Source: Arcuatula senhousia (lineage: Eukaryota; Mollusca; Bivalvia; Mytilida; Mytilidae). From it: a stretch of DNA of 64,000 nucleotides. This document shows, one piece after another, positions 36,901 to 51,900 of the stretch. Made by a program: the position numbers and the translations under genes. Position 1 is the stretch's first letter; every line of letters starts with the position of its first letter. The stretch lies in NCBI GenBank assembly GCA_963971305.1, contig OZ020311.1, positions 124,001 through 188,000 on the forward strand. The letters are read 5' to 3'. A model generated the notes under the pieces. The model did no database searches. It was not told where the DNA came from and saw only the letters and a list, made by a program, of their open reading frames with translations.

Positions 36901-39900
36901 CCTGTCATATTTATAACATGAGAAAGGAAACTGTCTGATGTAGCCTCCAGGTTCTATATTTGACTGACCTGTCATATTTATAGCATGAGAAAGGAAACTG
37001 TCTGATGTAGCCTCCAGGTTCTATATTTGACTGACTTGTCATATTTATAACATGAGAAAGGAAACTGTCTGATGTAGCCTCCAAGTTCTTTATTTGACTG
37101 ACCTGTCATATTAATAGCATGAGAAAGGAAACTGTCTGATGTAGCCTCCAGGTTCTATATTTGACTGACCTGTCATATTTATAGCATGAGAAAGGAAACT
37201 GTCTGATGTAGCCTCCAGGTTCTATATTTGACTGACCTGTCATATTTATAACATGAGAAAGGAAACTGTCTGATGTAGCCTCCAGGTTCTTTATTTGACT
37301 GACCTGTCATATTTATAGCATGAGAAAGGAAACTGTCTGATGTAGCCTCCAGGTTCTATATTTGACTGACCTGTCATATTTATAGCATGAGAAAGGAAAC
37401 TGTCTGATGTAGCCTCCAGGTTCTACCACATCCTCGCCAGTCTGTACATCTATTATAGCTCGCTCTATTATGTCCTGTTAAAAATAAATATATCTAACTA
37501 GAAACTGTGTCTACGTCCCATGTGGAACAGAAATTAAAATCATTAATAAAACCTTTTACACTTGTTGCTCATCTGCTGTAATGTTATTCCCAAGATTGAA
37601 TATTCTTCAAACATTTTCAAAAAGATATCCAAAGAAGTCCATCTCTAGATATGCTCATAAAACTTAAAAAAATTGCTGTTATATGTATTGTAAATTGTCA
37701 AAGTCACATAATGGGAAAATCAAGGTCAAGGTCAAAAGATGGGGATGCAACTGTGCTGAGCTACTAATGGGGTATATGGTATGTATACATGAACCAAGTT
37801 TAATCAACCTAGGACTTATATTTCTTATGATATGGAGTTGCTAAGAAAAATTTCACATAAAAAGTTAATGACACCACCACCAGTATAGTAACACCTATGC
37901 CTTACTCATCTTCAAAGGTGAGACAAATCTAAAATGATAAAACTGATAGGTCCACGTCCCAGGTCTAGGGAACCAAAACTTCCTCCTTACCTGAATCCAG
38001 ACAAATCCAAAATGATAATACTGATAGGTCCACGGCCCAGGTCCAGGGTACCAATACTTCTTCCTTACCTGAATCCAGACAAATCCAAAATGATAATACT
38101 GATAGGTCCACGGCCCAGGTCCAGGGTACCAATACTTCTTCCTTACCTGAATCCAGACAAATCCAAAATGATAACACTGATAGGTCCACGGCCCAGGTCC
38201 AGGGTACCAATACTTCTTCCTTACCTGAATCCAGACAAATCCAAAATGATAATACTGATAGGTCCACGGCCCAGGTCCAGGATACCAATACTTCTTCCTT
38301 ACAAACTTAGTTGTGGGTGTAAATGATGTGTTCTGTCTGATCTTGAATGTGACATGAGCAGGAAGCTCTCCTGTCTTAGGCATGTTCTCAAACACAACAC
38401 CTTAAAAATCAAAATGGATAATATAGCAGCAGATCATAAATAAGTACCAATGCTAACAAGTAATCATCCTCTGCAACCCATCCTCTCGCTTACTTATCCA
38501 TCACCCCTGGGACATTACACATGAAATACCTCGTTTTATAAAGTTTTGTATCGAGCCTTCTGATTGGTTGCATTACATATTTCTAATGCACTTTAAATAT
38601 GTTTCTATATTAAACTTTTATGAAGTTCAAGATCAGATCATCAACATCAAACAAACAAATCACACCAAATGACCCAGGGGTGATGATAGGGTAAGCGAGA
38701 GAAGAACCCCTGGGTTTCCTAGGATGACAAATTATTTAACATCACAAATTGTGAAAATTATGTTACAAAATTGAGTAAAAGTTAAATGAAAACCAACAAG
38801 TAAATCTGTGAGCTAATGCTCACTAGTGATACCCCCGCTCCCCAAACTAAGCCATGCATACAAGTTTAAATACTCTGTAAACAGTAAGTAGTTGACCTAG
38901 GAACATAAAACCACTATACACCATATGGGATTATAGGATAAAGTTGTATACAAAATATCAGAACTCTATCTCATGTAGTTGCTTGGGAAACTGTGACGGA
39001 AATTTTGAATTTATGTCTATTATGTGTTAAAACCTAAGTATTCGGTAAACAGGAAGTAGACAACCCAGGAGCATAAAATCGGTATACACCATATGGGACT
39101 ATAAGATAAAGCTGTATACAAAATATCAGACCTCTATCTCATGTAGTTGCTTGGGAAACTGTGACGAAAATTTTGCATTTATGTCTATTATGTGTTAAAA
39201 CCCAAGTATTCGGTAAACAGGAAGTAGACTACGTAGGAACATAAAATCGGTATACACCATATGCGACTATAAGATAAAGCTGTATACAAAATATCAGACC
39301 TCTATCTCATGTAGTTGCTTGGGAAACTGTGACGAAAATTTTGCATTTATGTCTATTATGTGTTAAAACCTAAGTATTCGGTAAACAGGAAGTAGACTAC
39401 GTAGGAACATAAAATCGGTATACACCATATGGGACTATATGATAAAGCTGTATACAAAATATCAGAACTCTATCTCATGTAGTTGCTTAGAAAACTGTGA
39501 CGGAAGTTTTGTTACGGACGGACGGACGAACGAACGGACGGACGGACGGACAAGGGTAAAACAGTATACCCCCCTCTTCTTCGAAGCGGGAGTATAATGA
39601 CTGGTTAATGAAGAGGGACTTGCAAATCCAAACAGCTACTCCCCTTCCTCCCCCTATCCTCTTCCCTCTTAACAAATTGCTATACTATACAGCCTTAAGA
39701 CCTGACACAACTATTCAACTTAGTGTGCAAATCAAAAATCAAGGTTCTCAACAGGAAGTATATATGCAATAGATCTGAAAATCTGACATCAGTAAAAGCA
39801 ACATATGACCCCATACTGAAGTCCAAAAATATACTGTAAAAGGGGATAATTTCGTGTGCTTTGAATTTCATGTTTTCAGTACCAAAATGCATTTGTGAGG

Positions 39901-42900
39901 TTTTAGTTTCGCGTTTTATTAGATCATGTAATATTGGGTCCTTCTAAATGTAATTTACGCGAGGGAATATTTGTTATTATCGCGAATTAAGCGAAAATAG
40001 ACCCCTCGTGAAAATTTCCCTTTTTACAGTAATTTCAACAAAACTGCTGCAAAAGTACCATTGTTGACAAAAAGACAGAAAACAAAGCCAAACCAGTATA
40101 CATCTTGTAAGTCAAAATATAAAATGTAATTCAGCATATTATACCTGCTACAGTTGTAACATTCTCTATATAAGCCTTTGTCAGGAAGTAATTGACTAAA
40201 TCATCCTCCGTTGCAAACCCTCTGAAAACATCAAGTGTGAAATCTTTGATGAGAGACAACCAACTACATGCAGCATTATCTATGGTGTCTAACTGATTCA
40301 GGAAGTGGGTGATATTTGGTACTTTGTTCTTCAGGAACTTTGACATTAAAGGATAAGATTTAATCAGATCAGCAACTAGTCCCTGGGTATTGTTTATCTC
40401 CTGCTGCATCTGGAAATAGAAAAGTGTATGCATGATTATATAAACAATGTTTTTTTTCTACTAAACTTTTTAAAAGTGAACAAAATGAAACTTGTAACCA
40501 AAATAGACCACCAGATATGTTTACATTAACACTAATGTTAGTACATGCTAGTATTCTTCAGCTTTAAGTTACATGTACCTACTAGTCTTATTGAGATCAA
40601 TTTTCCATGAGATAAGCTCTGAGCTCTGATGTACCCACCTGTCTTATTGAGAATAATTATGTTCAGTCTGATTTTCCATGAGATAAGCTCTGAGCTCTGA
40701 TGTACCCACCTGTCTTATTGAGATCAAGTTATGTTTAGTCTGATTTTCCATGAGATAAGCTCTGAGCTCTGATGTACGCACCTGTCTTATTGAGATCAAG
40801 TTATGTTCAGTCTGATTTTCCATCAGATAAGCTCTAAGCTCTGATGTACGCACCTGTCTTATTGAGATCAAGTTATGTTCAGTTTGATTTTCCATGAGAT
40901 AAGCTCTGAGCTCTGATGTACACACCTGTCTTATTGAGATCAAGTTATGTTTAGTTTGATTTTCCATCAGATAAGCTCTGACGTCTGATGTACCCACCTG
41001 TCTTATTGAGATCAAGTTATGTTCAGTCTGATTTTCCATCAGATAAGCTCTGAGCTCTGATGTACCTACCTGTCTTATTGAGATCAAGTTATGTTTAGTT
41101 TGATTTTCCATCAGATAAGCTCTGAGCTCTGATGTACCCACCTGTCTTATTGAGATCAAGTTATGTTCAGTCTGATTTTCCATCAGATAAGCTCTGAGCT
41201 CTGATGTACCTACCTGTCTTATTGAGATCAAGTTATGTTTAGTTTGATTTTCCATCAGATAAGCTCTGAGCTCTGATGTACCCACCTGTCTTATTGAGAT
41301 CAAGTTATGTTCAGTCTGATTTTCCATCAGATAAGCTCTGAGCTCTGATGTACCTACCTGTCTTATTGAGATCAAGTTATGTTTAGTTTGATTTTCCATC
41401 AGATAAGCTCTGAGCTCTGATGTACCCACCTGTCTTATTGAGATCAAGTTATGTTCAGTCTGATTTTCCATCAGATAAGCTCTGAGCTCTGATGTACCTA
41501 CCTGTCTTATTGAGATCAAGTTATGTTTAGTTTGATTTTCCATCAGATAAGCTCTGAGCTCTGATGTACCCACCTGTCTTATTGAGATCAAGTTATGTTC
41601 AGTCTGATTTTCCATCAGATAAGCTCTGAGCTCTGATGTACCTACCTGTCTTATTGAGATCAAGTTATGTTTAGTTTGATTTTCCATCAGATAAGCTCTG
41701 AGCTCTGATGTACCTACCTGTCTTATTGAGATCAAGTTATGTTCAGTTTGATTTTCCATGAGATAAGCTCTGAGCTCTGATGAAACATTTAACCATCTCC
41801 TTGCATAAATATTAACATCTTGAAGTAGCTGGAATGTCTGGTTTGCCTGAAATAAAGAAAACACCTTGTAATACATTATACATTCAAATATGCAAAAAAG
41901 TACCATAGGGGCATTTGAATGGCCAGAATTCAATAAATAGGAAGCAGTTGAGCAACAGACCTGAATTAAATCAATTCCCACAGTATGGACACCATGCTGA
42001 TGCTGAATGCCAGTATCAAGAGTCTGTGGTTAGCAGTTGCTGAGTTCTTACCGTAATCAGTTCACTGCCCACTGTATGGTTTCTGAGAAAAGCTTGACAG
42101 AAATTTATTAGTCAATTTTCATAGATATTCATATTGACCTTGTCCCAAACAGAAAATAGATGTCTGACAGACCTAAAAGTTGCTTAGGACATACAGTTTG
42201 CTATGCTGAACCATCACACCAAGTTTCAAATCATTCCCATGTATGGTTTCTGAGAAAAGCTTGACGAAAAATTTTCAAGTCGATTTTCTTAATTTCAATA
42301 TCAGCCTAGTCCCAAACAGGAAGTAGATGTCTGAAAGGTCTGGAAGTTGCTCAGGACATACATTTTGTCATACTGAACCATCCTACCAAGTTTCAAATCA
42401 TTCCCATGTACAGTTTCTGAGAAAAGCTTGACAGAAATTCATACAGACGAACATATGTATGTACGGACAAATGGATGGACATTGGTAAAACTTAATGCCC
42501 CTGACATGTCGTCGCAGGGTCATAAAAATGTCTATTTTTCAATCATTTCTGTTTATTTGTTTGCTTTTTTTATGACATCACAATATGTATCAAATGATGA
42601 CCTCATTACCTACTTCTGTAACTGTATGGTATGCCCTTAAAAAGTGTTTTCAATACATACAATCCAACCATAAGCGTATTAACTTAAAGATGACAAGATC
42701 AGCCCCTGTGTTGTTTGGTGCATAGAGAACTTTAGGGTTACTGAACATTAGTTTGGGGATTTTTTTATGGGTAAGGGTTAGGTTTAGGGATATAAGTATA
42801 TTACCTTACCAATGACACTATCAGCCACTGTGTTTTTTGGCACGTATAGAAATTGAGGGTTACTGAACATTTGTTTGAGGAATTTTTTATGGGTTAGGGT

Positions 42901-45900
42901 TAGGGATATATGAGTACTACCCTAACGATGACACTATCAGCCACTGTGTTGTTTGGCACGTAGAGAAATTGAGGGTTACTGAACATTAGTTAGGGTATTT
43001 TTGATGGGTTAAGGTTAGGGATTTTTGAGTACTACCAAAACAATGACACTATCTGCTGCTTTTGATGCGTAGAGAACTTTAGGGTTACTGAACAATATTT
43101 TGGTGATTTTTTTATGGGTTTGGGTTAGGTTTAGGGATATATGAGTACTACCTTAACAATGACACTATCAGTCGCTTTGTTGTTTGGTGTGTAGAGAACT
43201 TTAGGGTTACTGAACTTTAGTTAGGGTTTTTTTTATGGGTTAGGGTTAGGGTTAGGGATATAAGTATACTATCTTAAGAATGACACTATCAGTCGCTTTG
43301 TTGTTTGATGCGTGGAGAACTTTAGGGTAACTGAACTTTAGTTAGGGTTTTTTTTATGGGTTAGGGTTAGGGTTAGGGATATAAGTATACTATCTTAAGA
43401 ATGACACTATCAGCCGCTGTGTTGTTTGGTGCGTAGAGAACTTTAGGGTAACTGAACATTAGTTTGAGGATTTTTTATGGGTTTGGGTTAGGTTTAGGGA
43501 TATATGAGTACTACCTTAACAATGACACTATCAGTCGCTTTGTTGTTTGGTGTGTAGAGAACTTTAGGGTTACTGAAGATTAGTTTGGGGATTTTTTGTG
43601 TAAGGGATATGAGTACTACCTTAACGATGACACTATGAGCCACTGTGTTTTTTGGTGTGTAGAGAACTTTAGGGTTACTGAACTTTAGTTTGGGGATTTT
43701 TTTATGGGTTTGGGTTAGGGTTAGAGATATATGAGTCCTACCTTTACAATGACACTATCAGCCGCTGTATTGTTTGGTGCGTAGAGAACTTTAGGGTTTC
43801 TGAACAATAGATGTACTAGATATGAGTCCTACCTTTACGATGACACTATCAGCCGCTGTATTGTTTGGTGCGTAGAGAACTTTAGGGTTACTGAACTTAA
43901 GTTTGGGTATTTTTTATGGGTTAGGGTTAGGGATATAACAATGACACTATCAGCTGCTGTGTTGTTTGGTGCGTAGAGAACTTTAGGGTTTCTGAACAAT
44001 AGATGTACTAGATATGAGTCCTACCTTTACGATGACACTATCAGCCGCTGTATTGTTTGGTGCGTAGAGAACTTTGGGGTTACTGAACAATAGATGTACT
44101 AGATATGAGTATACTACCTTAACAATGACACTATCAGCTGCTGTGTTGTTTGGTGCGTAGAGAACTTTAGGGTTACTGAACATTAGTTTGGGGATTTTTT
44201 ATGAGTTAGGGTAAGGGATATAAGTGTACTACCTTAACGATGACACTATCCGCCGCTGTATTGTTTGGTGCGTAGAGCACTTTAGGGTTACTGAACATTA
44301 GTTTGGGAATTTTTTTATGGATTAGGGTAAGGAATATAAGTGCACTATCTTAACTATGCCACTATATACTGCTTTAGGTGCGTAGAGAACTTTAGGGTTA
44401 CTGAACATTAGATGTACTAGATATGAGTCCTACCTTTACAATGACACTATCAGCCGCTGTATTGTTTGGTGCGTAGAGAACTTTAGGGTTACTGAACTTT
44501 AGATGTACTAGATATGAGTCCTACCTTTACAATGACACTATCAGCCGCTGTATTGTTTGGTGCGTAGAGAACTTTAGGGTTACTGAACTTTAGATGTACT
44601 AGATATGAGTATACTACCTTAACAATGACACTATCAGCCGCTGTATTGTTAGGTGCGTAGAGAACTTTAGGGTTACTGAACTTTAGATGTACTAGATATG
44701 AGTCCTACCTTTACAATGACACTATCAGCTGCTGTATTGTTAGGTGCGTAGAGAACTTTAGGGTTACTGAACTTTAGATGTACTAGATATGAGTACTACC
44801 TTAACGATGACACTATCAGCTGCTGTATTGTTTGGTGCGTAGAGAACTTTAGGGTTACTGAACTTTAGATGTACTAGATATGAGTATACTACCTTAACAA
44901 TGACACTATCAGCCGCTGTATTGTTTGGTGCGTAGAGAACTTTAGGGTTACTGAACAATAGATGTACTAGATATGAGTACTACCTTAACAATGACACTAT
45001 CAGCCGCTGTATTGTTTGGTGCGTAGAGAACTTTAGGGTTACTGAACAATAGATGTACTAGATATGAGTACTACCTTAACAATGACACTATCAGCCGCTG
45101 TATTGTTTGGTGCGTAGAGAACTTTAGGGTTACTGAACTTTAGATGTACTAGATATGAGTATACTACCTTAACAATGACACTATCAGCCGCTGTATTGTT
45201 TGGTGCGTAGAGAACTTTAGGGTTACTGAACTTTAGTTTGGGTTTTTTTTATGGGTTAGGGTTAGGGTTAGAGATATATGAGTCCTACCTTAACGATGAC
45301 ACTATCAGCCGCTGTATTGTTTGATGCGTAGAGCACTTAACGGTTACTGAACATTAGTTTGGGGATTTTTTTATGGGTTAGGGATATATGAGTACTACCT
45401 TAACGATGACACTATCAGCTTCTGTGATGTTTGGTGCGTAGAGAACTTTAGGGTTACTGAACAATAGATGTACTAGATATGAGTCCTACCTTTACAATGA
45501 CACTATCAGCCGCTGTATTGTTTGGTGCGTAGAGAACTTTAGGGTTTCTGAACAATAGATGCACTAGATATGAGTACTACCTTAACGATGACACTATCAG
45601 CTGCTGTGTTGTTTGGTGCGTAGAGAACTTTAGGGTAACTGAACAATAGATGCACTAGATATGAGTATACTACCTTAACGATGACACTATCAGCTGCTGT
45701 GTTGTTTGGTGCGTAGAGAACTTTAGGGTTACTGAACAATAGATGCACTAGATATGAGTATACTACCTTAACAATGACACTATCAGCTGCTGTGTTGTTT
45801 GGTGCGTAGAGAACTTTAGGGTTACTGAACAATAGATGTACTAGATATGAGTACTACCTTAACGATGACACTATCAGCTGCTGTGTTGTTTGGTGCGTAG

Positions 45901-48900
45901 AGAACTTTAGGGTTACTGAACAATAGATGCACTAGATATGAGTATACTACCTTAACAATGACACTATCAGCTGCTGTGTTGTTTGGTGCGTAGAGAACTT
46001 TAGGGTTACTGAACAATAGATGCACTAGATATGAGTCCTACCTTAACGATGACACTATCAGCTGCTGTGTTGTTTGGTGCGTAGAGAACTTTAGGGTAAC
46101 TGAACAATAGATGTACTAGATATGAGTCCTACCTTTACAATGACACTATCAGCCGCTGTATTGATTGGTGCGTAGAGAACTTTAGGGTTACTGAACATTA
46201 GTCTGGGGATTTTTTTATGGGTTAGGGTTAGAGATATATGAGTCCTACCTTAACGATGACACTATCAGCCGCTGTATTGTTTGGTGCGTACAGAACTTTA
46301 GGGTAACTGAACAATAGATGTACTAGATATGAGTATACTACCTTAACAATGACACTATCAGCCGCTGTATTGTTAGGTGCGTAGAGAACTTTAGGGTAAC
46401 TGAACAATAGATGTACTAGATATGAGTATACTACCTTAACAATGACACTATCAGCCGCTGTATTGTTAGGTGCGTACAGAACTTTAGGGTTACTGAACAA
46501 TAGATGTACTAGGATCTTCAAGTGATCTTTCTGGGCGGCTGATACATCCAGATCACCTAAAATAAATACAGATTTGTTAGCATCAGAATTCATGGCTTTG
46601 GGAAGAGGCACTAAATCTTCCTCATTCAAATCAATAAATAATAATATAAAATACTTATAAGTATTTAAAAACAATTAGTCAAATAAAGCGATGCACATTT
46701 AATCCATTACAGAATTTCCAGATCTTAGAATGTAGTTATGGAGGAAAAATAACGTCAATAAACATGGGTTCAATGAAAGTCTTATGTTTTTTGTTTATTT
46801 CATGAAAAAATGTAGGATAATTGAAAAGTAAACCTGGTTGGTATCCATGGGTCCAAAAAATTGAAGAACGAATATTTCCAACAGATTTAAGACATTAGTA
46901 AAATTTCACTTATTTCTTTCAACAACAATTTGAATCAGAGAAAATGGCCAATGTGCAACCCAGGTATAGCACTGTACAAAAAGTAGAAAAATACATACAA
47001 ACACATAAAAAAATATACATATAATGTGACAATGTTTTTATTTATCATCATTTTAATCATGTGATATTTGGTCCACTTTAAAGCTTAAACTTAAGTACTG
47101 ACAAAGACCCCTTAGGCAAAACATAAAAGTTTTTTTTTCAAAAATATTCAACAGATTTTAATGAAATTTAAAATGTGGTTCCTCGAATAGTACATTATAA
47201 GTGTGTAAAATCTAAAATCTGTTTACCTTACAGCTTTTGAGATTTGGCATTCACAAAAAATTGTTTAGGGATGGACTTACAGAAAGCCAGACAGACAAAG
47301 AGAAAACTACAGGACTTCTGCATTCATGATATGGGGCCCTTAATATTTTGGCTCTCTATTAATTGACAATGGTACACAAATCAAATTATTAGAACTAGTA
47401 GTGCAAGCAAGATCTCTGAAGATACCCCCACTTCATTAGATTTGGCAAATCTCTAGTCCAATTTCACCTAGTAAATGATATCTGGAGCTAAACTTTCTTA
47501 AAGCACATCTCTATATAAACCATGTTCTTTCTTCAAATCAAGTTTCAGAAAATCCATTCAGTTGTTAAAGAGAAGATGTGAACAGTAGGTCCAACCTGCA
47601 ATTCTTTTATATCCTAAAACTTTATTACACAAGTTACAATAAATCCATGATTTGATATAAGTCATGATTTTGAAGTACTTTTGTTCACTTTAGCATTATT
47701 GATGACTTACTAAGATCAATATGACGAATATCTCCGTCAGTTTTCTGAAGATTTTTGTGAATATGAGCATGAGTCTCTTTGCCACAGATGGTCTTCTGCA
47801 TCACATTCCATAAGTGTAACATCCCGTACATTTTATCTTTTTTCTGCAACAAAATATATAATTGATTTTGAAAATCTATCAAAATATTTAACTATTAAAG
47901 ATCTAAAAGAGTTTATTCCAACAAAGTGCCTTCATTTGCTTGTGATAAATGCGCTTAAATACTACACTAGATCTGCATAATTTGCTTACCATATATGTTC
48001 AGTGATTTCTCCACTGTTAAACAATAAAAGTCCCAAACTGGTGTCAATACAACAGTTAACACTAAAGTATGTCTCGCCTGCTGGCACCATTGGAGTACAT
48101 AATTATTCAACTATTCATTCATTAATTCTCACCTGTTGGTACAATTAATCACAAAACGCATTAAAAGTTTACCTAGCCCTTGAGTTTTTGAGATCAGATG
48201 TTTATAAAAGTCAATGCCATTTTGACTGAATGACATTTTTCTATTGACCAGCTATAAAGTGATTCTAGATATCACAAGTCATAGAGAAACAGACTCAACA
48301 TAAAAGACTGAACACAAAAAAACAATATTAACAGTTATTTAATGTAAAAATGAGGTCAAGGTCAGATGAAATGGTGAAGGACACAAAAACCCAAATCTAA
48401 TTTATCAATATTCTAACTATCAGATGTGAAGCAATTATACTTTTATAGAAACTCATTTTCCACAAAAAACTAACAAGAAGGTTTACAACATGAAAAAAAA
48501 ACTAAGTTCACAAAGTAGCTGAAGTGTGAAAATGGGGTCAAGGTCACATGACATGGTAACCCTAACCCCAACTGTCTGTATACAGAATATCTGATGCCTA
48601 TCTATTATACTTTTCAAGTAATTCATTTTCCACAAAAGTCTTACAAAAAAGTTAACACCACTATTTGTCGCAGGCAAGAAACAAATTAGAAAATTCAGTT
48701 TTGATAAATTTACAAATTTCAAGGAGTGATCAAAAACTCTCTAAACTGCAGTTTATGAAGCAAAACCAGTATTAGTATCTAAGATATTGGCCATGTTCAG
48801 TAATACAAGAGATACATGTAACTAGGCATTCTAAATAGCTTGAATGCAAATCATATAATGATAAATCAAACCGTTTTCATTTAAATAACAAACAAAATTG

Positions 48901-51900
48901 AAAGATCCAAACCCAAAGTATTCTAATAGACCTTGGTGCGTCAAGTCCGTTGTTACTTGAATCAGAACATTTGGGTTTGATCATATCTATCAGGTGATAT
49001 GGTATGGCATATAGAATTTGTGTCAAACAAATGTTACACTGATTTTGTACAAAAAAGTATGACTGAATGAACTAACTGGATCTGTGGTCTGCTTTGCTCC
49101 ATTATTTAAATCTTTCTTTTCGTTAGGACTTCCTGTTGTAGTAGTGTTGATGGGAAGACTTGTACTTGATGAACTATTACTGTCAATGCAGGCATCTTGT
49201 GGTAGAAAGTCAGCCAGGTATGACATTTCTGTCAACGTCACTTCAAATTCATAAAACTTTTGTAACTAAAAACAGATTATATCTTAATAATTCATTATAA
49301 ATAAGTTAATACACAGCAGAACGTTTTTAATCGTTAAACATTATTAATTTTAAGTTTTAACAATAAGAGGTTTTTTACATGACCCTTACTGATGAGAAAA
49401 CAGTTTGATATTTTTTTTTATATAAGTTATATTCAGAAACATTGTATTGAAATTTCAATCAACTTTATATAAGAAATCCTTGTACATACATTATTTTTTT
49501 CTGTACATTTGCAGGGTTGCTAACTTCTGAAATTTTGAAAATTTCTGTGATGTTTCTTGTTCATTATAACATAAAAACCTATGAAAATATGAAAGATTTA
49601 CTTTCTACTTACTTTGATAAGAAATTCTTGTATATACTGTATTTCTTTCTGTACATCAAAATCATTCAAATGAAACTGAAATTGTAAAATCACAAATTAC
49701 AACAATAAAGTAATTTGTCTAACTTACCATATCACTTGTCAGATATGTGTATATATTATCTACTCAAATATTCAAATCATACAAAGGAAATATTGAGGTG
49801 ACAATTGATCCACATAAACACCATATAAAAACATTACCTAACAAACAAAATATCAGGTTTTAGCACATAAAAGTAATATTGCTTCATTTAAGAATTGAAT
49901 GTTGTATTTTGATGTTTCATTGGCATGTAAAACCATTTAATAAATGTTAAAAATTGTGCAACCTTGATAATAACAAATTAGTTGTGCGTATTGTAAGGTA
50001 TGACAATACGCACACTTATGGTCAATTGACACAAGCAACATTTTATTGAGGTATGAATGACTATTCAATTGGCCAATAAACCAATGAAACAACTGCCTTT
50101 TAATAATATGAATGATACATGTACATGTTTATGTAATTATTATAGAATGGTTAACTTAGAAACTCATTTTTATAGGATATCAAACTGGTGAACAGCCTAC
50201 TGCAGTAATTGATTGCTTATCATTTTTATTCATGTAGACAGATGTGTTGTTTCATTTTGATCAAGTGTTTTCATTTATTTCCTTTATGAAAAAAGCATTC
50301 AAAATTTAGCCTAAACATATCTGTCAAACTCAAAAATGGCCAAATTTCCTTTAACAGGTCATATTGACAGACCTGATATTGAATCCAACAGTATTGGACC
50401 CCATTCTATAATAAAGATAGGAAAGTATTGAGAAATAATCCTTTTCAATATACTTACAATATCAATTATTTCTGAGATATTGATTTGTTTCTTGAGCTCC
50501 ACAGAGAGACTGAGTAGATCGTCTGTAGATAAACGACATAAATGATGTTGGAGATCTTCCTGTAGAATATAAAGTTATGACATAAATGATGCTGGAGATC
50601 TTCCTGTAGAATATAAAGTTATAACATAAATGATGCTGGAGATCTTCCTGTAGAATATAAAGTTATGACATCAATGATGCTGGAGATCTTCCTGTAGAAT
50701 ATAAAGTTATGACATAAATGATGCTGGAGATCTTCCTGTAGAATATAAAGTTATGACATAAATGATGTTGGAGATCTTCCTGTAGAATATAAAGTTATGA
50801 CATAAATGATGCTGGAGATCTTCCTGTAGAATATAAAGTTATGACATAAATGATGCTGGAGATCTTCCTGTAGAATATAAAGTTATGACATAAATGATGC
50901 TGGAGATCTTCCTGTAGAATATAAAGTTATGACATAAATGATGTTGGAGATCTTCCTGTAGAATATAAAGTTATGACATAAATGATGCTGGAGATCTTCC
51001 TGTAGAATATAAAGTTATGACATAAATGATGCTGGAGATCTTCCTGTAGAATATAAAGTTATGACATAAATGATGTTGGAGATCTTCCTGTAGAATATAA
51101 AGTTATGACATAAATGATGTTGGAGATCTTCCTGTAGAATATAAAGTTATGACATAAATGATGCTGGAGATCTTCCTGTAGAATATAAAGTTATGACATA
51201 AATGATGCTGGAGATCTTCCTGTAGAATATAAAGTTATGTCCACTGAACAAATAAATTCTGAATACTAATACATTGTAATATGAAGATTTTTTTAAATAT
51301 TCTGTATTCTTAGAAATATAATAACAACTACAAACTGTGCATATATATGAGACATGGAAGGGATACACCTAGGATATTGCAAATATGTCCTTGGTGTCAA
51401 TAAGAATTCCTCAAATTTTGGAGTGAGAACTGAACTTGGTAGACTTCCAATAGATTGCCATATAAAAGTACAATCATTAATGTACTTGGCACGTTTATTT
51501 ACATCTGATTTAAACCCTCTTTTAGAAGAATCATTTCAACTATCAGAATCTTTAGATGCTAGTGGCATATACACATGGGTCTCATATGCAAAAGATATCC
51601 TTTCAGAATCTGAAATCGATATAGAGAGACTGAAAGTTTGCAGAGACCAGAAAAGTCTAAACAATATTAAAAAGTACATCAAATGCCAAATGCATACATA
51701 TTACATAAAACTTTTTAAAGATAAATTAAACAGTATAGATGAAAAAAGCAAACTTTTTTTCTATAAAAAACTAAATATTAACTTTCTAACTAAACCTTAT
51801 TTATCCATTTCAGATTTTGAATTTAGGAGGTTAATTACTAAATTAAGAATAAGTGATCATGTATTGTTAATTGAAAAGGGAAGGCATTTTAAAATACCCA

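Noticed and set aside
37934..38326. Plus-strand ORF with [20 protein letters not shown] repeats
   Set aside because: Antisense shadow of the in-frame 78-bp array H; the minus strand matches the ABCA family.
39487..39675. Minus-strand ORF with [12 protein letters not shown]
   Set aside because: Translation of the GGAC/GAAC simple repeat at the end of a dispersed repeat.
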